NCBI GenBank assembly: GCA_022605955.1
Contig: JAKCOZ010000003.1
Coordinates: 38,776,761-38,840,760, forward strand
DNA length: 64,000 bases
Reading direction: 5' to 3'
Origin: Rallus limicola
Taxonomy: Eukaryota; Chordata; Aves; Gruiformes; Rallidae
Below the pieces are notes generated by a model. It was not told the origin of the DNA. It saw nothing but the letters and a program-made list of their open reading frames with translations, and ran no database searches. Within the stretch, counting starts at the first letter, position 1; each line of letters begins with the position of its first letter. A program made the position numbers and the translations under genes. Positions 26,786 through 37,690 of this stretch are shown here, one piece after another.

Positions 26786-26805
26786 AAAAAAAAAAATTTT
26801 TTTTT
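26786..26805. repeat. A11T9 homopolymer junction
   Basis: Eleven A are followed directly by nine T, a self-complementary homopolymer block within AT-rich DNA. It is expected to be unstable and possibly nucleosome-excluding. No gene association is seen. Confidence 0.85.
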
Positions 26806-28373
26806 AAGTTTTCAACATCTTCTCTGCTTATAAATAACAGTCATTGACGGATGACTTTCTGATGTAATTAAGTCAAATGTATTTGATCACTCCAAACAAA
26901 TGTTCTCCTTCTTTGTTTTTATTCTATATTAAATACAAATATTATTTTCCCCTCTCAATAATTTCTAAACCATATTGTGTTCAATATTGCCTTAAAACTG
27001 AGTTGAAGGCACTGAAATAAGCACATAAATGGTGTTACAAACAAAAAAATGTTGCAGCACTTTATCACCTAGACATAGCAAGACATAATGCATCTTGTTA
27101 ATAGAAAAAAAGATACCAGCAGTAGAAAAGTAGAGAGCTTAAGTATGTAATAGTATAGTCAGATAAATATCATATTGTTATTAATTTTATTTTAAAATTG
27201 CCTTGCTGCTGTTTTGTTTACATATTAAGACAGTGAAAAATAAATGACAGATTTTCCAAATGATGGAGGATTCCTTCAGGAGCTCCAGGAAAGTAAATCA
27301 AGCACTAGATGAATTGCAGTATGAGGGAATTATAACTAAGGCATTAATAAAAAACTACATTAATTATTTTTTTTAAAGACAGAAATTACAAAAATTTTAC
27401 CATGCCCTTAACATTTAACAGAAAATGGAGATTCTTCAGGGACTTAATTGTAATTACTACATGAAAAGGGTAACATTACATTGAAATATGATCTGGTTTG
27501 CCTGTACAGAAACCACAATGCCCTTCCTCTGAGGGTAACTTCAGCTTTTATCGCATATTTATTTATTTTTATCTATCTGTAAATGGAAATAACTTCCCAA
27601 ATTTGTAAGCATGTGCTATTTATATCGTCATTCATTTTTCACTTCGTTCATTGGATCAAATGCCACACATTGGCAAGTAAAAATTGGCACTGAGAAGTAA
27701 AAAAAATCTTCTGATCATCTATCCTCTTTGTAATACATGACAGAAAACTAAAGTCATGGGCTGTTGCAGTGTCCCATGAGGTCCAGGACCATTCAGACAA
27801 CTTCACTATTTTCCGAGTCTGTTGCTTTGTCTGAACCACCTCGCTCTGAGTCACTCTGCTGACTCTTCCCCTGCCATATTCAGCGTAAATCTCCTATAGA
27901 AAACTCTCCACCTGCAGAAATGGGCAAAAGTCATACTGTTACCTGTGCCATGGCTTGTTCTCTTAGCCAAGATCATATCTTCCTGCAACACAGAAGAAAA
28001 CACCCCAGGCAAGATTCGGTCCACGCTTACTTTGGAGCTGGAAGTATGCAAGGCCTTCTCATTGCATTTGGCCATCATTGACAGGCCTTTACTCCATGAG
28101 GCTTGTTTAACCGCTTTTTACCATTTTCTCCTGCAGCAAGGTGTTCTACAATTCAATGGTACACAGATGGAAATCAGCTTCCTTTTGTTTTAAACGACTC
28201 TGTCTTGGTCCATTGTGGTGTTTGCCTTTCCTTAGACCATCGATTAGACCTAGCCAACATGCGTTTTCCCTCCAGGGACAACTTTCATAATCATTCCACT
28301 GGCTTTTGTGTCTTTCTGCATTTCATTGCATACACAGGAAGAGGAAGCAACTAGAAGAGGAAGCAACACATAC

Positions 28374-28378
28374 CTGTG
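28374..28378. repeat. target-site duplication of the solo LTR, left copy
   Basis: CTGTG immediately precedes the TG that opens the LTR. The same five bases follow the terminal CA at 29526-29530, marking the retroviral integration site. Confidence 0.8.
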
Positions 28379-29525
28379 TGTGGTGGTTTAGCTCTGGCTG
28401 GAGGCCAGATGATCACCCAAGTCCCTCTATCACTGTCCTTTTCACCTGGACAGGGGAGAAAATATATATTAAGAAGCTTACGTACGAGTCAATATGAAGA
28501 CACAGAGAGGTCAGCCAGCAATTAACATCATGGGTAAAACAGACTCAATATGGACTGAAAAAACCCCATCTAATGTGTTACACTACACACACACACTGAA
28601 ACCAGAGTAGGATAATCAGAAGTAAAACCAAATCTTAAAACAACTCCCTCCACCCCTCCCTTCTTCCCGGGCTCAACTTTATTTGTGATTTTTCTCCCCT
28701 CCTCACTCCCCAGGTAGCAGAGGGGAGATGGGAATGGGGTTTCAGTCAGTTCATCACTAGATGTCTCTGCTGGTCCTTTCTGCTTAGGGGGGAACTCCTC
28801 ACACTCTTCCCCTGCTCCAGCATGGGGTCCCACCCACGGGACACAGTTCTCCATGAACTTCTCCAACGTGAGTCCTTTCCCATGGGGCTTCAGCTCTTCA
28901 CCAACTGCCCCAGTGTGGGTCCCTTCTATGGTGTGCTGAGCTTTCAGAACAGACTGCTCCAGCCTGATCCCCCCACCAAGACACAAGTCCCCCCAGCAAA
29001 CCTGCTCCAGCATGGGCTCCTCCATCGGCTGCAGGTCCTGCCAAGAGCTTGCTCCAATGTGGGCTTCCCATGGGGTCACAGGTATCTCCACCTGCTCTGC
29101 CGTGGGGTCCTCCACAGGCTGCAGGTGGGGTCTTTGCTCCCCATCATCTTCCATGGGCTGCAGGGGGACAGCCTGCTCCACCATGGTCTTCTCCACGGGC
29201 CACAGGGCAATCTCTTTCTCCAGCACCCAGAGTGCATCCTCCCTGCCTCCTTCACCAACCTTGGTGCCTGAAGAGTTTCTTAAATCTTCTCACCTTCTTC
29301 TCCAGTTGCAAAAAACAGCCGCTTGTGGGGTTTTCCCCTCTTTATGTTATTTCAGAGGTGTTAGACTGTCGCTGATGGGCTCAGCTTTAGTGAGCAGCCG
29401 GCCATAACTGAGCCCAGCTGGCATTAGCTCTGTCAGACCTGGGGGAAGCTTCTAGCTGCTTCTTGCAGAAACCACCCCTACAGCCCCCGTCCTCCACCAG
29501 AACCCAGCCACGCAAAACCTCAACA
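28379..29525 (-). mobile_element. solo LTR of an avian endogenous retrovirus
   Basis: A 1147-base element begins TGTGGTGGTTTAGC and ends ACCTCAACA, so it has TG...CA termini, and it is flanked on both sides by CTGTG. I recognise the sequence class as an LTR common in bird genomes. No gag, pol or env sequence lies beside it, so it is a solo LTR left by recombination between two LTRs. A five-base duplication fits ERVL-like (class III) elements, but the class is not proven. The strand is tentative: an AATAAA hexamer is present on the minus strand (28678-28683 on +). An apparent 218-codon minus-strand frame inside (28570-29226) comes from the LTR's internal repeats and is not a gene. Confidence 0.85.
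28812..29200. repeat. degenerate internal repeats within the LTR
   Basis: The motif CTGCTCCA followed by GTGGG or ATGGG recurs about eight times at irregular spacing of roughly 40-80 bases, beginning near 28812, 28862, 28907, 28950, 29001, 29051, 29093 and 29173, each usually followed by a TCC-CACGGG-like segment. It is a decayed minisatellite belonging to the LTR, and it explains the repetitive protein that an ORF scan gives here. Confidence 0.75.
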
Positions 29526-29530
29526 CTGTG
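29526..29530. repeat. target-site duplication of the solo LTR, right copy
   Basis: CTGTG directly follows the terminal CA of the LTR and matches 28374-28378 exactly. Confidence 0.8.
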
Positions 29531-29903
29531 GTAGTCAAGGTGCAGCACTCACAGGAGAGCTTCATCATGTTTTCCATTTTACTCTCCACTCCTTTCTTAA
29601 TCATGTCTAGCACTTACTTAACCTTTGATAGTTGATAAACATGGGGTGCTTTTGCAGAACTATCCACAAATATGTCTCTTCCAAGCAATAACACTCTGTG
29701 TACACTTGTGCATATATCATCAGAACAGTTTTTCCTGTTTCACTTAGCAGCATGGAAATGAACACACTATTTTATCAGCAGGTCACTCAGGACCTTCAGG
29801 TCTCAGCAGCTTCTTTTCCTCAGTTTTAGTATCATTGTCAAGTACCCTCAATAACATCAGCGAATACTGCTCTCACATTATTCATCCTGCTTGCCCACTC
29901 ACT

Positions 29904-29951
29904 CATTAATTTCCCGGGCAGAAGAGATTACTCATCCCTGGGAAATTAATG
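29904..29951. repeat. 12-bp perfect inverted repeat (hairpin)
   Basis: CATTAATTTCCC at 29904-29915 pairs exactly with GGGAAATTAATG at 29940-29951. Inside it, one G-T wobble and two further G-C pairs extend the stem to 15 positions, leaving a loop of about 18 bases. The function is unknown. Confidence 0.85.
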
Positions 29952-30327
29952 TTAACCTCCTGCTGCTATGAAAATTTATCATTGCTCCTGTCCTTTACTT
30001 TCTATCTCTTACTTTGTTATGTAACTTCTTACCCCGTAAAAATATAACACGGATGAGGAGAGCTTCATAGGATGCTGAGTACTATATACGTGTCTCACAG
30101 GCAGTTGCATGATGTTGGAAAATGAACCAGTGGGTTCTATCAATGATGATTGCCAAACAGGCGGAGCTCCTGGAAGGCTATTGCCAACAGCTTCTTTGGC
30201 TTGAAATACCACCTTAGGCAGATCTGTGGCAGCCTCTGCACGGGAACTCTCTGCCACACTGTGCTTCTGGACAGCTTTTCCGGCTTGCACAGTTGCATCC
30301 TGTCAGCTGCCTCCTCTGATGGCATCA

Positions 30328-30420
30328 GCAGCCACTGCAACCACAGCGGCAAAGAGGCAGCTGCAAGCAGCCACTGCCCGCTGCCGAGCAGCCACTGCCT
30401 GCTGCTGAGCCAGACATCCC
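30328..30420. repeat. AGC-rich degenerate tandem repeats
   Basis: The 11-mer GCAGCCACTGC occurs at 30328, 30367 and 30388 within a GC-rich patch of CTG/CAG-like triplets; the last two are 21 bases apart. Several frames read open through it on both strands because the composition lacks stop codons, so open frames here are weak evidence for a gene. Confidence 0.7.
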
Positions 30421-32069
30421 TCTGGCACATCTGCAGCTGAGGTCTGCTTCCCACCATGGAGAGGAGAGCTGGGGCATGGGATTCCCGTGTTCACTGGTGG
30501 AATTGCATTGCTCAAGTGCTTTGCAGCAGCAGAAGGCCTTTCAGACACCACCACGTCAGGCACAACCATCAAAGATGTCAGTCAGATAACATCTTGTTTG
30601 CACCATCAATCCACCACTTTCCATGAATACCCCTCTGTAGAGGATTGTAATTTCCTTGTACGAGAGTGGGGCTTTGTTGTGGGCTACTCCTACAGAGTGC
30701 TGGCAAGCCCAACTAAGGAAGGTAAATCAAATCCATCGCAGGCAACGGGGCACAGTTTGCCACCTCCTGGCACCATTGTAAAACATCTTTCTGTTGGCAG
30801 TATCTTGCCCCCTTATCTACTGTGGTGTGACCAGAATGGCTATTTCTTCCAGCTTCACTCTCTAAGCAGCCAAAATGTAGTTAAAAAAAGCAAATACACA
30901 AGGAAAAGAACAAGGAATAATTCCTGACCACAGAGCAAGGTCAGATGTTACTAAAACCTCTATTTTGTAGGAGCCGGGCCTTGACAACAAGTGGCCAGTG
31001 GCTGCCAGGAGGACTACAGAGCTTCCTGGGGTGGTTTGCAGGGAAACAGGCAAGGCTTTCCTGTGCAATGGGACAGCACCAATTCACAGACCTGGGCTTC
31101 CCTTTGCCAAAAAGTGGTTGGTGCTTTTAAGTGGTGTGAGAAGTTTTCCACTCCCTTTCCACAGAACAGAGCAGCTTTCACATAGCATACGTGCTGGGAG
31201 GACAAGGGAATAAGGCCAGGTTCACTGTATCTTCCAGTATGGCACCATCCATAGCTACGTGGGCCTGTATACATCGGGTCCATCACCTTCAGAGTTAGTT
31301 TACCAGAGTTTTGCCATGTGTAGTCTTTACTTCCTGTCAAGGTCCTAAACCAGAAGATTTTCATTACTCATAATTGGGATAAAAAGCAATCGCAAAAACA
31401 TACTGTTTGTTCTCCCACATTAGCTTAAACTTCTGGCTATAAAAAGCCTAGTTCTGCTTTCTTTCATGGCTTTTCTTCCCTACCAAGTAGCAGTACAAGC
31501 AAACCGACAGCAGAGCCCATGGCATGAGTCCCAGTGTGACAGTGCTCAGCTCCAGGCAGGAGTGTCCCAAGAAAAACACTGATTGCAGCGAGACAGCTAT
31601 AGGCAACCCTACATGCCTGCCTGCCCTCAGCACGGCTGTTGTAGCATTCCTGCTTGCCAGCTCATTTTATCCGTTTCTGACAGAATGTTTTGCTGTACCC
31701 ACAGGCATCTTACAAACACGTTTAATTTGGACAGTTGTAGGATCCAGGTTTCAACTTATTCTCCAAAGTGGTGCTGCCATCACCAAGGCAATCTGCGTGG
31801 CTATTGCTGTCCTTGAGTTGCTATTATTCAGTCAATAACTCTGTCAAGAGGCATCTCACTAAGACCACGTTGTAATTGGCAGCTCAGGTTCCAACCAGGC
31901 GTATTTTTGCTCAGAGTTTCTGAACGCTTCACCCTGCGTCACCCCTCTCAAGTTCTCTGAAGCCCACGTTGTCAGACAGACTAAAGCAGAGGGGCCGAGG
32001 CGGGAGAGGTAAACCTCACTGAAGCAGGCTGAGCGAGGAGTACCCAGAATTTCCTCCCTCCCCCTCGCA

Positions 32070-33070
32070 TTTTTATGGACCTTACAAAAACCCGGCGGCG
32101 GGCTGCGCCGTCTCACATTTCAGCCCCGGCGGCCCGTCGAGCCCGGCGCTCCCGCCGCGGCCGCGCCCTGGCGGCAGCAGGCAGCCCCGCGGGGGTACCC
32201 CTTCGGGCGCGGGGCACGGGTGGGTGGCGAGGGGAGAAGGGGCGGGGTGAAGAGGGGCGGGCCGGGGGCACGCAGCGGCCGCCGGAGTGGGGAGCGAAGC
32301 CTGAACCGGGGAGGACGGGGTCTGGGGAGCGGCGTGCGGCAGGCAAGAGCCGGGGGAACGGACGCGGGGAGGGGGTAGGGGCAGAGAAAGGTCCGAGGGA
32401 AGGTCGGGCCGTCGGGCGGGCCGCTACGGGCAGCGGCGACGGCGGGGCAGGGCCGGGGTGATCCCGGCCCCGCCCGGCCTGGCCCGTCCCAGCGCAGCCC
32501 CGGGGGCCGTGCGGCGCCGTGCAGCCGGCGAGGTCAGATGCGGCGGCCGTAGGACGGCGGTGGGACGCGACGGGGACGCGGCAGGTACTTCGCCTCTCCT
32601 CCGGGACAGCCCTGCTCGGCCGTTGCCTGCCCCCTCTCCCCCTCTCCCCGCTGCCTGGGTGGCGGGCTGCGCGTTGCCGGTGCCAGCCTGCCCGGCAGCC
32701 CGCCGTCGGGGCCGCCGCGCTATGTCCCTTAGGCGAGCGGTGGGCGAGGTGTCCCCGGCCCGCCGGGCTGGGACAGCCGCGCCGCTCCGCCTCGCTCCGC
32801 CCGCCTTGCCGGTTGTCGTAGGAGCAGGAAAGCCACCGGTGCCTGCGGTTACTTCAGGGTGTCACGTAAAGTCGAAGCGGCGGCGGGCGGCGGAGGGTTG
32901 AGTGGAGCCGGGACTGCGGGTGTTTCCTGCGTTGGGGAGGTCACGCTGCGGACACGTCGGGGATGTGCTGGGTTAGCTGAGGCACGCTGTTTGCCAGACC
33001 AGAAAAGTTTAGGTCGCTGCAGTAATGCAAGTTTGCGAACTGAAAACTGGATTTCGGAGGCGAGGTGAGG
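32070..33070. promoter_or_regulatory. CpG island, candidate S1PR3 first-exon promoter
   Basis: Roughly 1 kb of very GC-rich, CpG-dense sequence contrasts sharply with the AT-rich flanks. It contains GC boxes of the Sp1 type (GGGGCGGGG near 32240 and GGGGCGGGCC near 32254). Good splice donor candidates on the plus strand are GCAG|GTACTT at 32584/32585 and CGAG|GTGAGG at 33064/33065. Since the S1PR3 coding exon opens at a splice acceptor at 38005, an upstream non-coding exon is required, and in human S1PR3 the first exon also lies kilobases upstream. Open frames of 100-160 codons across the island are GC-composition artefacts on both strands unless transcript data show otherwise. A divergent or separate transcript (compare human C9orf47, which overlaps the S1PR3 promoter) is possible. 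Confidence 0.75.
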
Positions 33071-33286
33071 GAATAGGTCGGGAGCGCAGGGAGCCGGTGA
33101 GGGGCAAGAGGTAAATGCGGCTCCCTTTAACGTGCAAGAATTAAACCAGCCGGGAGCTCCTGTGAGGGATGTGCATGTGTGCTTCGCAGAACTGCAGAAT
33201 ACAAATTGATGTATAACATCTGAAAGCCAAGAAAAATAACCGTTTACTAAAGGCTTTTCTGAGGCTGTAAGCTGCAGCACAGTCAC

Positions 33287-33288
<2 letters not shown>

Positions 33289-33318
<30 letters not shown>
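33289..33318. repeat. A30 homopolymer
   Basis: Thirty consecutive A on the plus strand shortly after the CpG island, a likely length-polymorphic site. There is no recognisable retroposed sequence upstream of it, so I do not call a processed pseudogene tail. Confidence 0.9.
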
Positions 33319-33320
<2 letters not shown>

Positions 33321-35938
33321 AAGGCAAAAAGCCCCAACTCTTTTTAAAGTTTATTTGAGTTGTACAAGACATTGTTCTGCAGCAGATGTTTGTTGTTTAA
33401 ACTTTGTTTGCAAGTAGCACAGCCTAATTTCAGAGTGGAAACGTGCACTGAAATGTGCTGCTGTTCTCAAAGCCTTTTCTGTTTTTAAATTTAACACTAC
33501 CAGGGTGTGCCCGACAAATTACACATATTTTCTTTTCATCTGTAAAGGCTTTAAAAATAAATAAAATATACAAAATTTTGGATTCAGATACACACTCATG
33601 ACTTTTCCTTTGCCTTTCTTAAGACTTTCATTGGCGGCCATACATATGTCTGTGTGTGGAAGAGAAGGGAGAACTGCAGTTTGTGCGGTGGTGGTGGGGA
33701 AGGGGAGTCTTGTCTCTTTGGACCAGTCTTACTGGTGGATATGCAGAAGGCAGGAAGATGATGATCCCAGCTGAATTTACAGAGAGTGTACTGAACACGT
33801 AGCATCATATCTTCTTGAGTAGGCAAAAGCGGGTAGCAGAAAGTTAAGTCCTGTCCTCGTTTGTGCTTTATTCTCACCTGTTGCTTTTACTTCAGGGTAT
33901 AATGAAAATTAAGAGCAGTTCAGATCACTTTTTTGAAAATAAGAATTTCTTATTCTCCCAGCTGCAAAGTGCCCAGCGACTCGTGAGACAGTAAAAGCCC
34001 TCAGCTTTACTCAGCCGGGGTTCTTACCAGACTGCTTGCTGGGAGCAGAGTGAAGCTGTACTGGGGATGAGTGCTGAAGAGCTTTGGCATCCCCATTATT
34101 ACCAGTTCCTTGTTGCCTCCTGGCACTGGGAATTACACATTTCCAGAGGAAAATTGCAGGTTGACTCCAACTGAATTGCCTGGGGTGTGATCCGTGGGGA
34201 GCTGGTACAGCCCCGAGACCCTGCCAGTACCACTGTGTGGTGGGGCTGGAGAGCGGGCAGGGGGGCCCTGCCCTCCCACACAGCATTGCCCTTTTCGTCG
34301 TACACGTGGCATGAGGACCACAAAGACCCTGGTAGACCCTAGGGTACTGAGCTGTGGGGGAGGGCCCCTGCTTAAACTTGTAAGGGTGCTCAGCCTGATT
34401 CAGATCCCTGACCTCTGCGGGAGACTGTACTAACCTCCATGGAGACCACAAAGCATGGTCGTCAGCAAAGAGATTTCCCAGGAGGGCCAAATGATGGTGC
34501 TCACTGCTGACCCCAACCACTCCCTCTATCCTTGCAACAGGGAGGACAAAGGTCAGCCAAATAGCTGAAGGAGGTGACAGAATTGTCTTCCATATAACTG
34601 TGGTTCTTGACATTGTACTGCTGCTGTTATTTGAGTAATTTAACAAACGCTGATTTGGCCATCATCAGAAAGCCCCTGCTCTGGTAATAGGTTTATGCTT
34701 CTAGTGATATCTGTTAATGCTGTGACAGGGATCCTCCAGTTTGCTTTAGAGGGAATAAAGTGGATTTCCAGTGGTATCAAGAGTTCTGGGCATTGAGTTA
34801 CCTAAAAAAAAGCAGTGCTCAACACACAACATGCCACAGACAGGCCCTTCGGGTCCTTTTTGAAATATTTTGAGCCAAGATCTGTAGCTTGCAGCTCATG
34901 GCTAGTCCTCTGTGTGTGACTGGGACACGTTTCAAGGAGTGAGCTGCAGAGCCATCATGAAGCAGTAACATAGATATCCTCAACCTGGCTGCTGCTGTCT
35001 TGTTTTTATAATATGCAACCAACTTTAAATTCTCTGTTAAAAGTTTGAATGTGATTTCTGAGTTACTGGCTACAAAGTAGGAGGAAAAGAAAAAGGTAGT
35101 AGGGTTGAAAGATACAACCTGGAAATATCTGCAATAATTTTAAGAGAAGTAGTAATTACTAACAATGGAAGAGACCCTGTATGATTTCTGCTGATTGAGT
35201 GCACCATCCTTGCCCTCAGCCAGGGGAACTGGTGTGGCACCGTTGCCTTTACTGGAGTCGTGACAGTTAACAGCTGTTGAGTTGCAGCTGACGAAGTCCT
35301 ATCCTACATCTGGCATGTAACTTTCTCCACAGAAAAAAAATAAATTTTCCCTTTGATAGACCAGTAAGATAACTCTCTTTGGAAAAGACTTACAGATACA
35401 TTCATTTTGCTGCATGTGGTGCTTGTAAATGTTACGGGTATGATTCTCTCATGCAGCCATCAGCCAGTCTGGTGGGTATCGCTAGTGGAGCTACCATTAA
35501 CAAATACTTTTCTAATCAAATGTGATTGTTTATTTTACAGTGGAAAGCACTTGCAATTCATACGGACACAGTGGCATTTTGTTATAAGCCAATACAATGA
35601 AAGACTGTGATAGTTTCTGTGATAACAGTGTGCAGATTGTAACTGAATTACAATTAGATTGAACCTTAGCTGAGGTGAAGTTGTTCAGTTGAAGAGCTTC
35701 ACTGTTACAATGCTTCAGAAAAGAGGTCAACAACTCCAGGGCCAAATTCTGCTCCTGGGAGATGAATGAGATGGTGGCTGTCATTGTCATAGTTAAAAAA
35801 GACTAAGCAAAACTTAGTTTCCTAGATAGGACACCAAGCAAAAACTGGGTTTCTTGGATAATGTCTCTCTCAGACAGTCTCTTCACCAAAACAGTTTGGA
35901 TCTAAGAAATAGAACAGAGAAATAATAACAGTAACAAC

Positions 35939-35954
35939 AATAATAATAATAATA
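35939..35954. repeat. AAT trinucleotide microsatellite
   Basis: Five to six perfect AAT units inside a longer A-rich stretch (AACAACAATAAT...). Confidence 0.8.
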
Positions 35955-36243
35955 GGTAAATAGTAAATTAAGTTTTAAAACATCCTGAATGTACTAAAGA
36001 ATTCAAGTCAGTTCACTGCAGGCTTTTATCAGATCATTTCTTTTCTGAAGGAGGCAATCTAGTAAAAGGGAGGTTGGGAAAATAGAGTGTGGGTTACCCG
36101 TTAAATCCCTTTACATCGATCTCAGATGTGGCCCTCTTCCAGAAGGCTCTTAAAAATGCTTCTGCCATTTTTCAGGTGTTCAAAACAGAGTGCTGGAACA
36201 GCCAGAGGCTCATGTGGTTTTGTGATCTTAATAAACCTGCATA

Positions 36244-36527
36244 TAGAATCACAGACTGGTTTGGGTTGGAAGGGACCTGAAGGATCATCCCACTCCAATC
36301 CCCCTGCCACGGGCACAGACACCCTCCACTAGACCAGGTTGCCCAAAGCCCCATCCAGCCTGGCCCTGGACACTGCCAGGGAGGGGGCAGCCACAGCTTC
36401 TCTGGGCAGCCTGAGGCCTCACCACCCTCGCAGGGAAGAATTTCTTCCTAACACCTAACCTCTTTCAGTTTAAAACCATTACCCTCAACCTATCACTATA
36501 CTCCCTGCTAAACAGTCCCTCTTTATG
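36244..36527 (-). mobile_element. CR1 LINE 3'-end fragment
   Basis: About 280 bases of CR1 on the minus strand. On the plus strand it begins AGAATCACAGACTGGTTTGG, GTTGGAAGGGACCTGAAGG, and continues through the segment that in intact copies encodes the FRVNL-like ORF2 end and the 3' UTR. It is 5'-truncated and mildly diverged; its sequence differs from the 2.07- and 8.40-kb copies, so it is another subfamily. It lies between the two CpG islands, in the presumed S1PR3 intron. Confidence 0.92.
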
Positions 36528-37690
36528 TACTGGAAGGCTGCTATTTTCCAGTGAAAGTACAGAGACTTTTATATTAAACCTAAGCCTGCCAACAGCAAGC
36601 CTATTAGTAAATCAGATATTTCTTGGGATGTACAGTCTGCAGGTTGAAGTCTCTAGCAGAGGTTCAGTCCTCAGTTTCTTCCCTTGATACCCTTTCTTTG
36701 AAAGCATCTTTCATGTGTGTTTTGGGAAATGCTTGTGACCCTTGAGTAAGTAAATGCTAAGGTCAAGAGCTCTAGCTCTTCAAGTTTTCCCTAAACTAGG
36801 CTATTTCATTTTGAGCAAATGAAAAGTGTCCTTCCATCCAACACAACTTTCTATTTTCTTACATTTTGCAGGAAAAAAACCAACCCAAAAATCCTTAAAA
36901 AATTTGGTTCAGATGGAACCAGTTCTCTCCTTATCCCTCTTCTAGTTTGGTTACCAAGCTGAAAAGTTTTCTATCTGTCCATTGTCAATACAAACACTTT
37001 GGGCATAAGCACCAATTCTTGCTGAGTATGGAGTGCAACTGAACTGTGTATTTCTGGTAAAATGATAATCGCTTCTGACATCTGATATTTTTACAAAAGC
37101 GTGCAGATCTCTTCCAATATTTATATATGCCACTGAAAAAAAAAAAGACAGCTAGGAGGATCTGCTGTGAAAAGGCAACCTATCAAAGTCCGTGGGAAAA
37201 CGTTTCAGTTAATCAATGTCATAATTTAAAGAAAAATAGAAATAAATTGAGAGGGACAATTGAAGTCAGTATATTTAAAAAAAAAAAACCCAAACCCCGA
37301 CAATGTTCAATGTGTGTCTGGTATACACATGCAAAGGAAAATAAAAAGGAGCTGTAAGGAACAGCAATATTTACAGTTATGTGACTTGATATGTTTGTTT
37401 TTAAAAGGGTCGCAGAAATCCAACTGCTTCCAAGGGGAAGCGGGATTGGGCTTATGATGATGACTGGGTTTCGGGACATTTCCCTAATTGCAAAAACTGT
37501 AATTTTGTACCATTATGGGTGGGAAGTTATTTTAGGCCTTGGCAATACGCACGCTAGCATCGAGAGTTGACACCAGCTTTCTCAGGCTCTTTGCTACCTG
37601 AGGCCTGCATGGGGAGCAGGGACAAGCTTATTAACCAGCGAGTTTGCCCTGCCGCTGCTCAGAGTGAGCTGGTTGCCGTGCACAGCGGGG
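36528..37690. other. probable S1PR3 intron 1, second part
   Basis: AT-rich, no exon recognised. There are A runs at 37136-37145 and near 37278-37289. The GC content rises from about 37570 towards the promoter-proximal island. Confidence 0.5.

Larger units (their letters stand above)
21454..28373. other. intergenic, no gene seen
   Basis: No supported gene. AT-rich, with small simple features: a perfect 14-bp tandem duplication at 24650-24677 and an A11T9 block at 26786-26805, both listed separately. Open frames do not exceed about 100 codons. Confidence 0.5.
29531..32069. other. intergenic between LTR and CpG island
   Basis: No supported gene. It holds a perfect 12-bp inverted repeat at 29904-29951 and an AGC-rich patch with short repeats at 30328-30420, both listed separately. 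A 146-codon plus-strand frame at 30487-30927 has no recognisable domain and is kept out of the gene list. Confidence 0.5.
33071..36243. other. probable S1PR3 intron 1 or intergenic, first part
   Basis: No supported exon. It begins with flank of the CpG island, contains a 30-base A run at 33289-33318 and a short ATA/TAA microsatellite near 35939-35954. The 211-codon minus-strand frame at 34011-34646 shows no recognisable domain and is rejected. Confidence 0.5.

Noticed and set aside
28570..29226. 218-codon minus-strand frame with repeated LQPMEEP-like segments
   Set aside because: It lies wholly inside the solo LTR and its repetitiveness comes from the LTR's internal repeats; not a gene.
30487..30927. 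146-codon plus-strand frame
   Set aside because: No recognisable family, starts in a low-complexity AGC-rich patch, no promoter or splice evidence.
33289..33318. A30 as the tail of a processed pseudogene
   Set aside because: No coding-like sequence or target-site duplication upstream; it follows CpG-island flank directly.
32075..33337. Several 100-160 codon frames on both strands across the CpG island
   Set aside because: Arg/Pro/Gly/Ala-rich translations in multiple frames are expected from CpG-rich DNA with few stop codons.
34011..34646. 211-codon minus-strand frame
   Set aside because: No recognisable domain, biased Ser/Pro/Gly composition from GC-rich DNA, overlapping frames on both strands and no splice-consistent neighbours.
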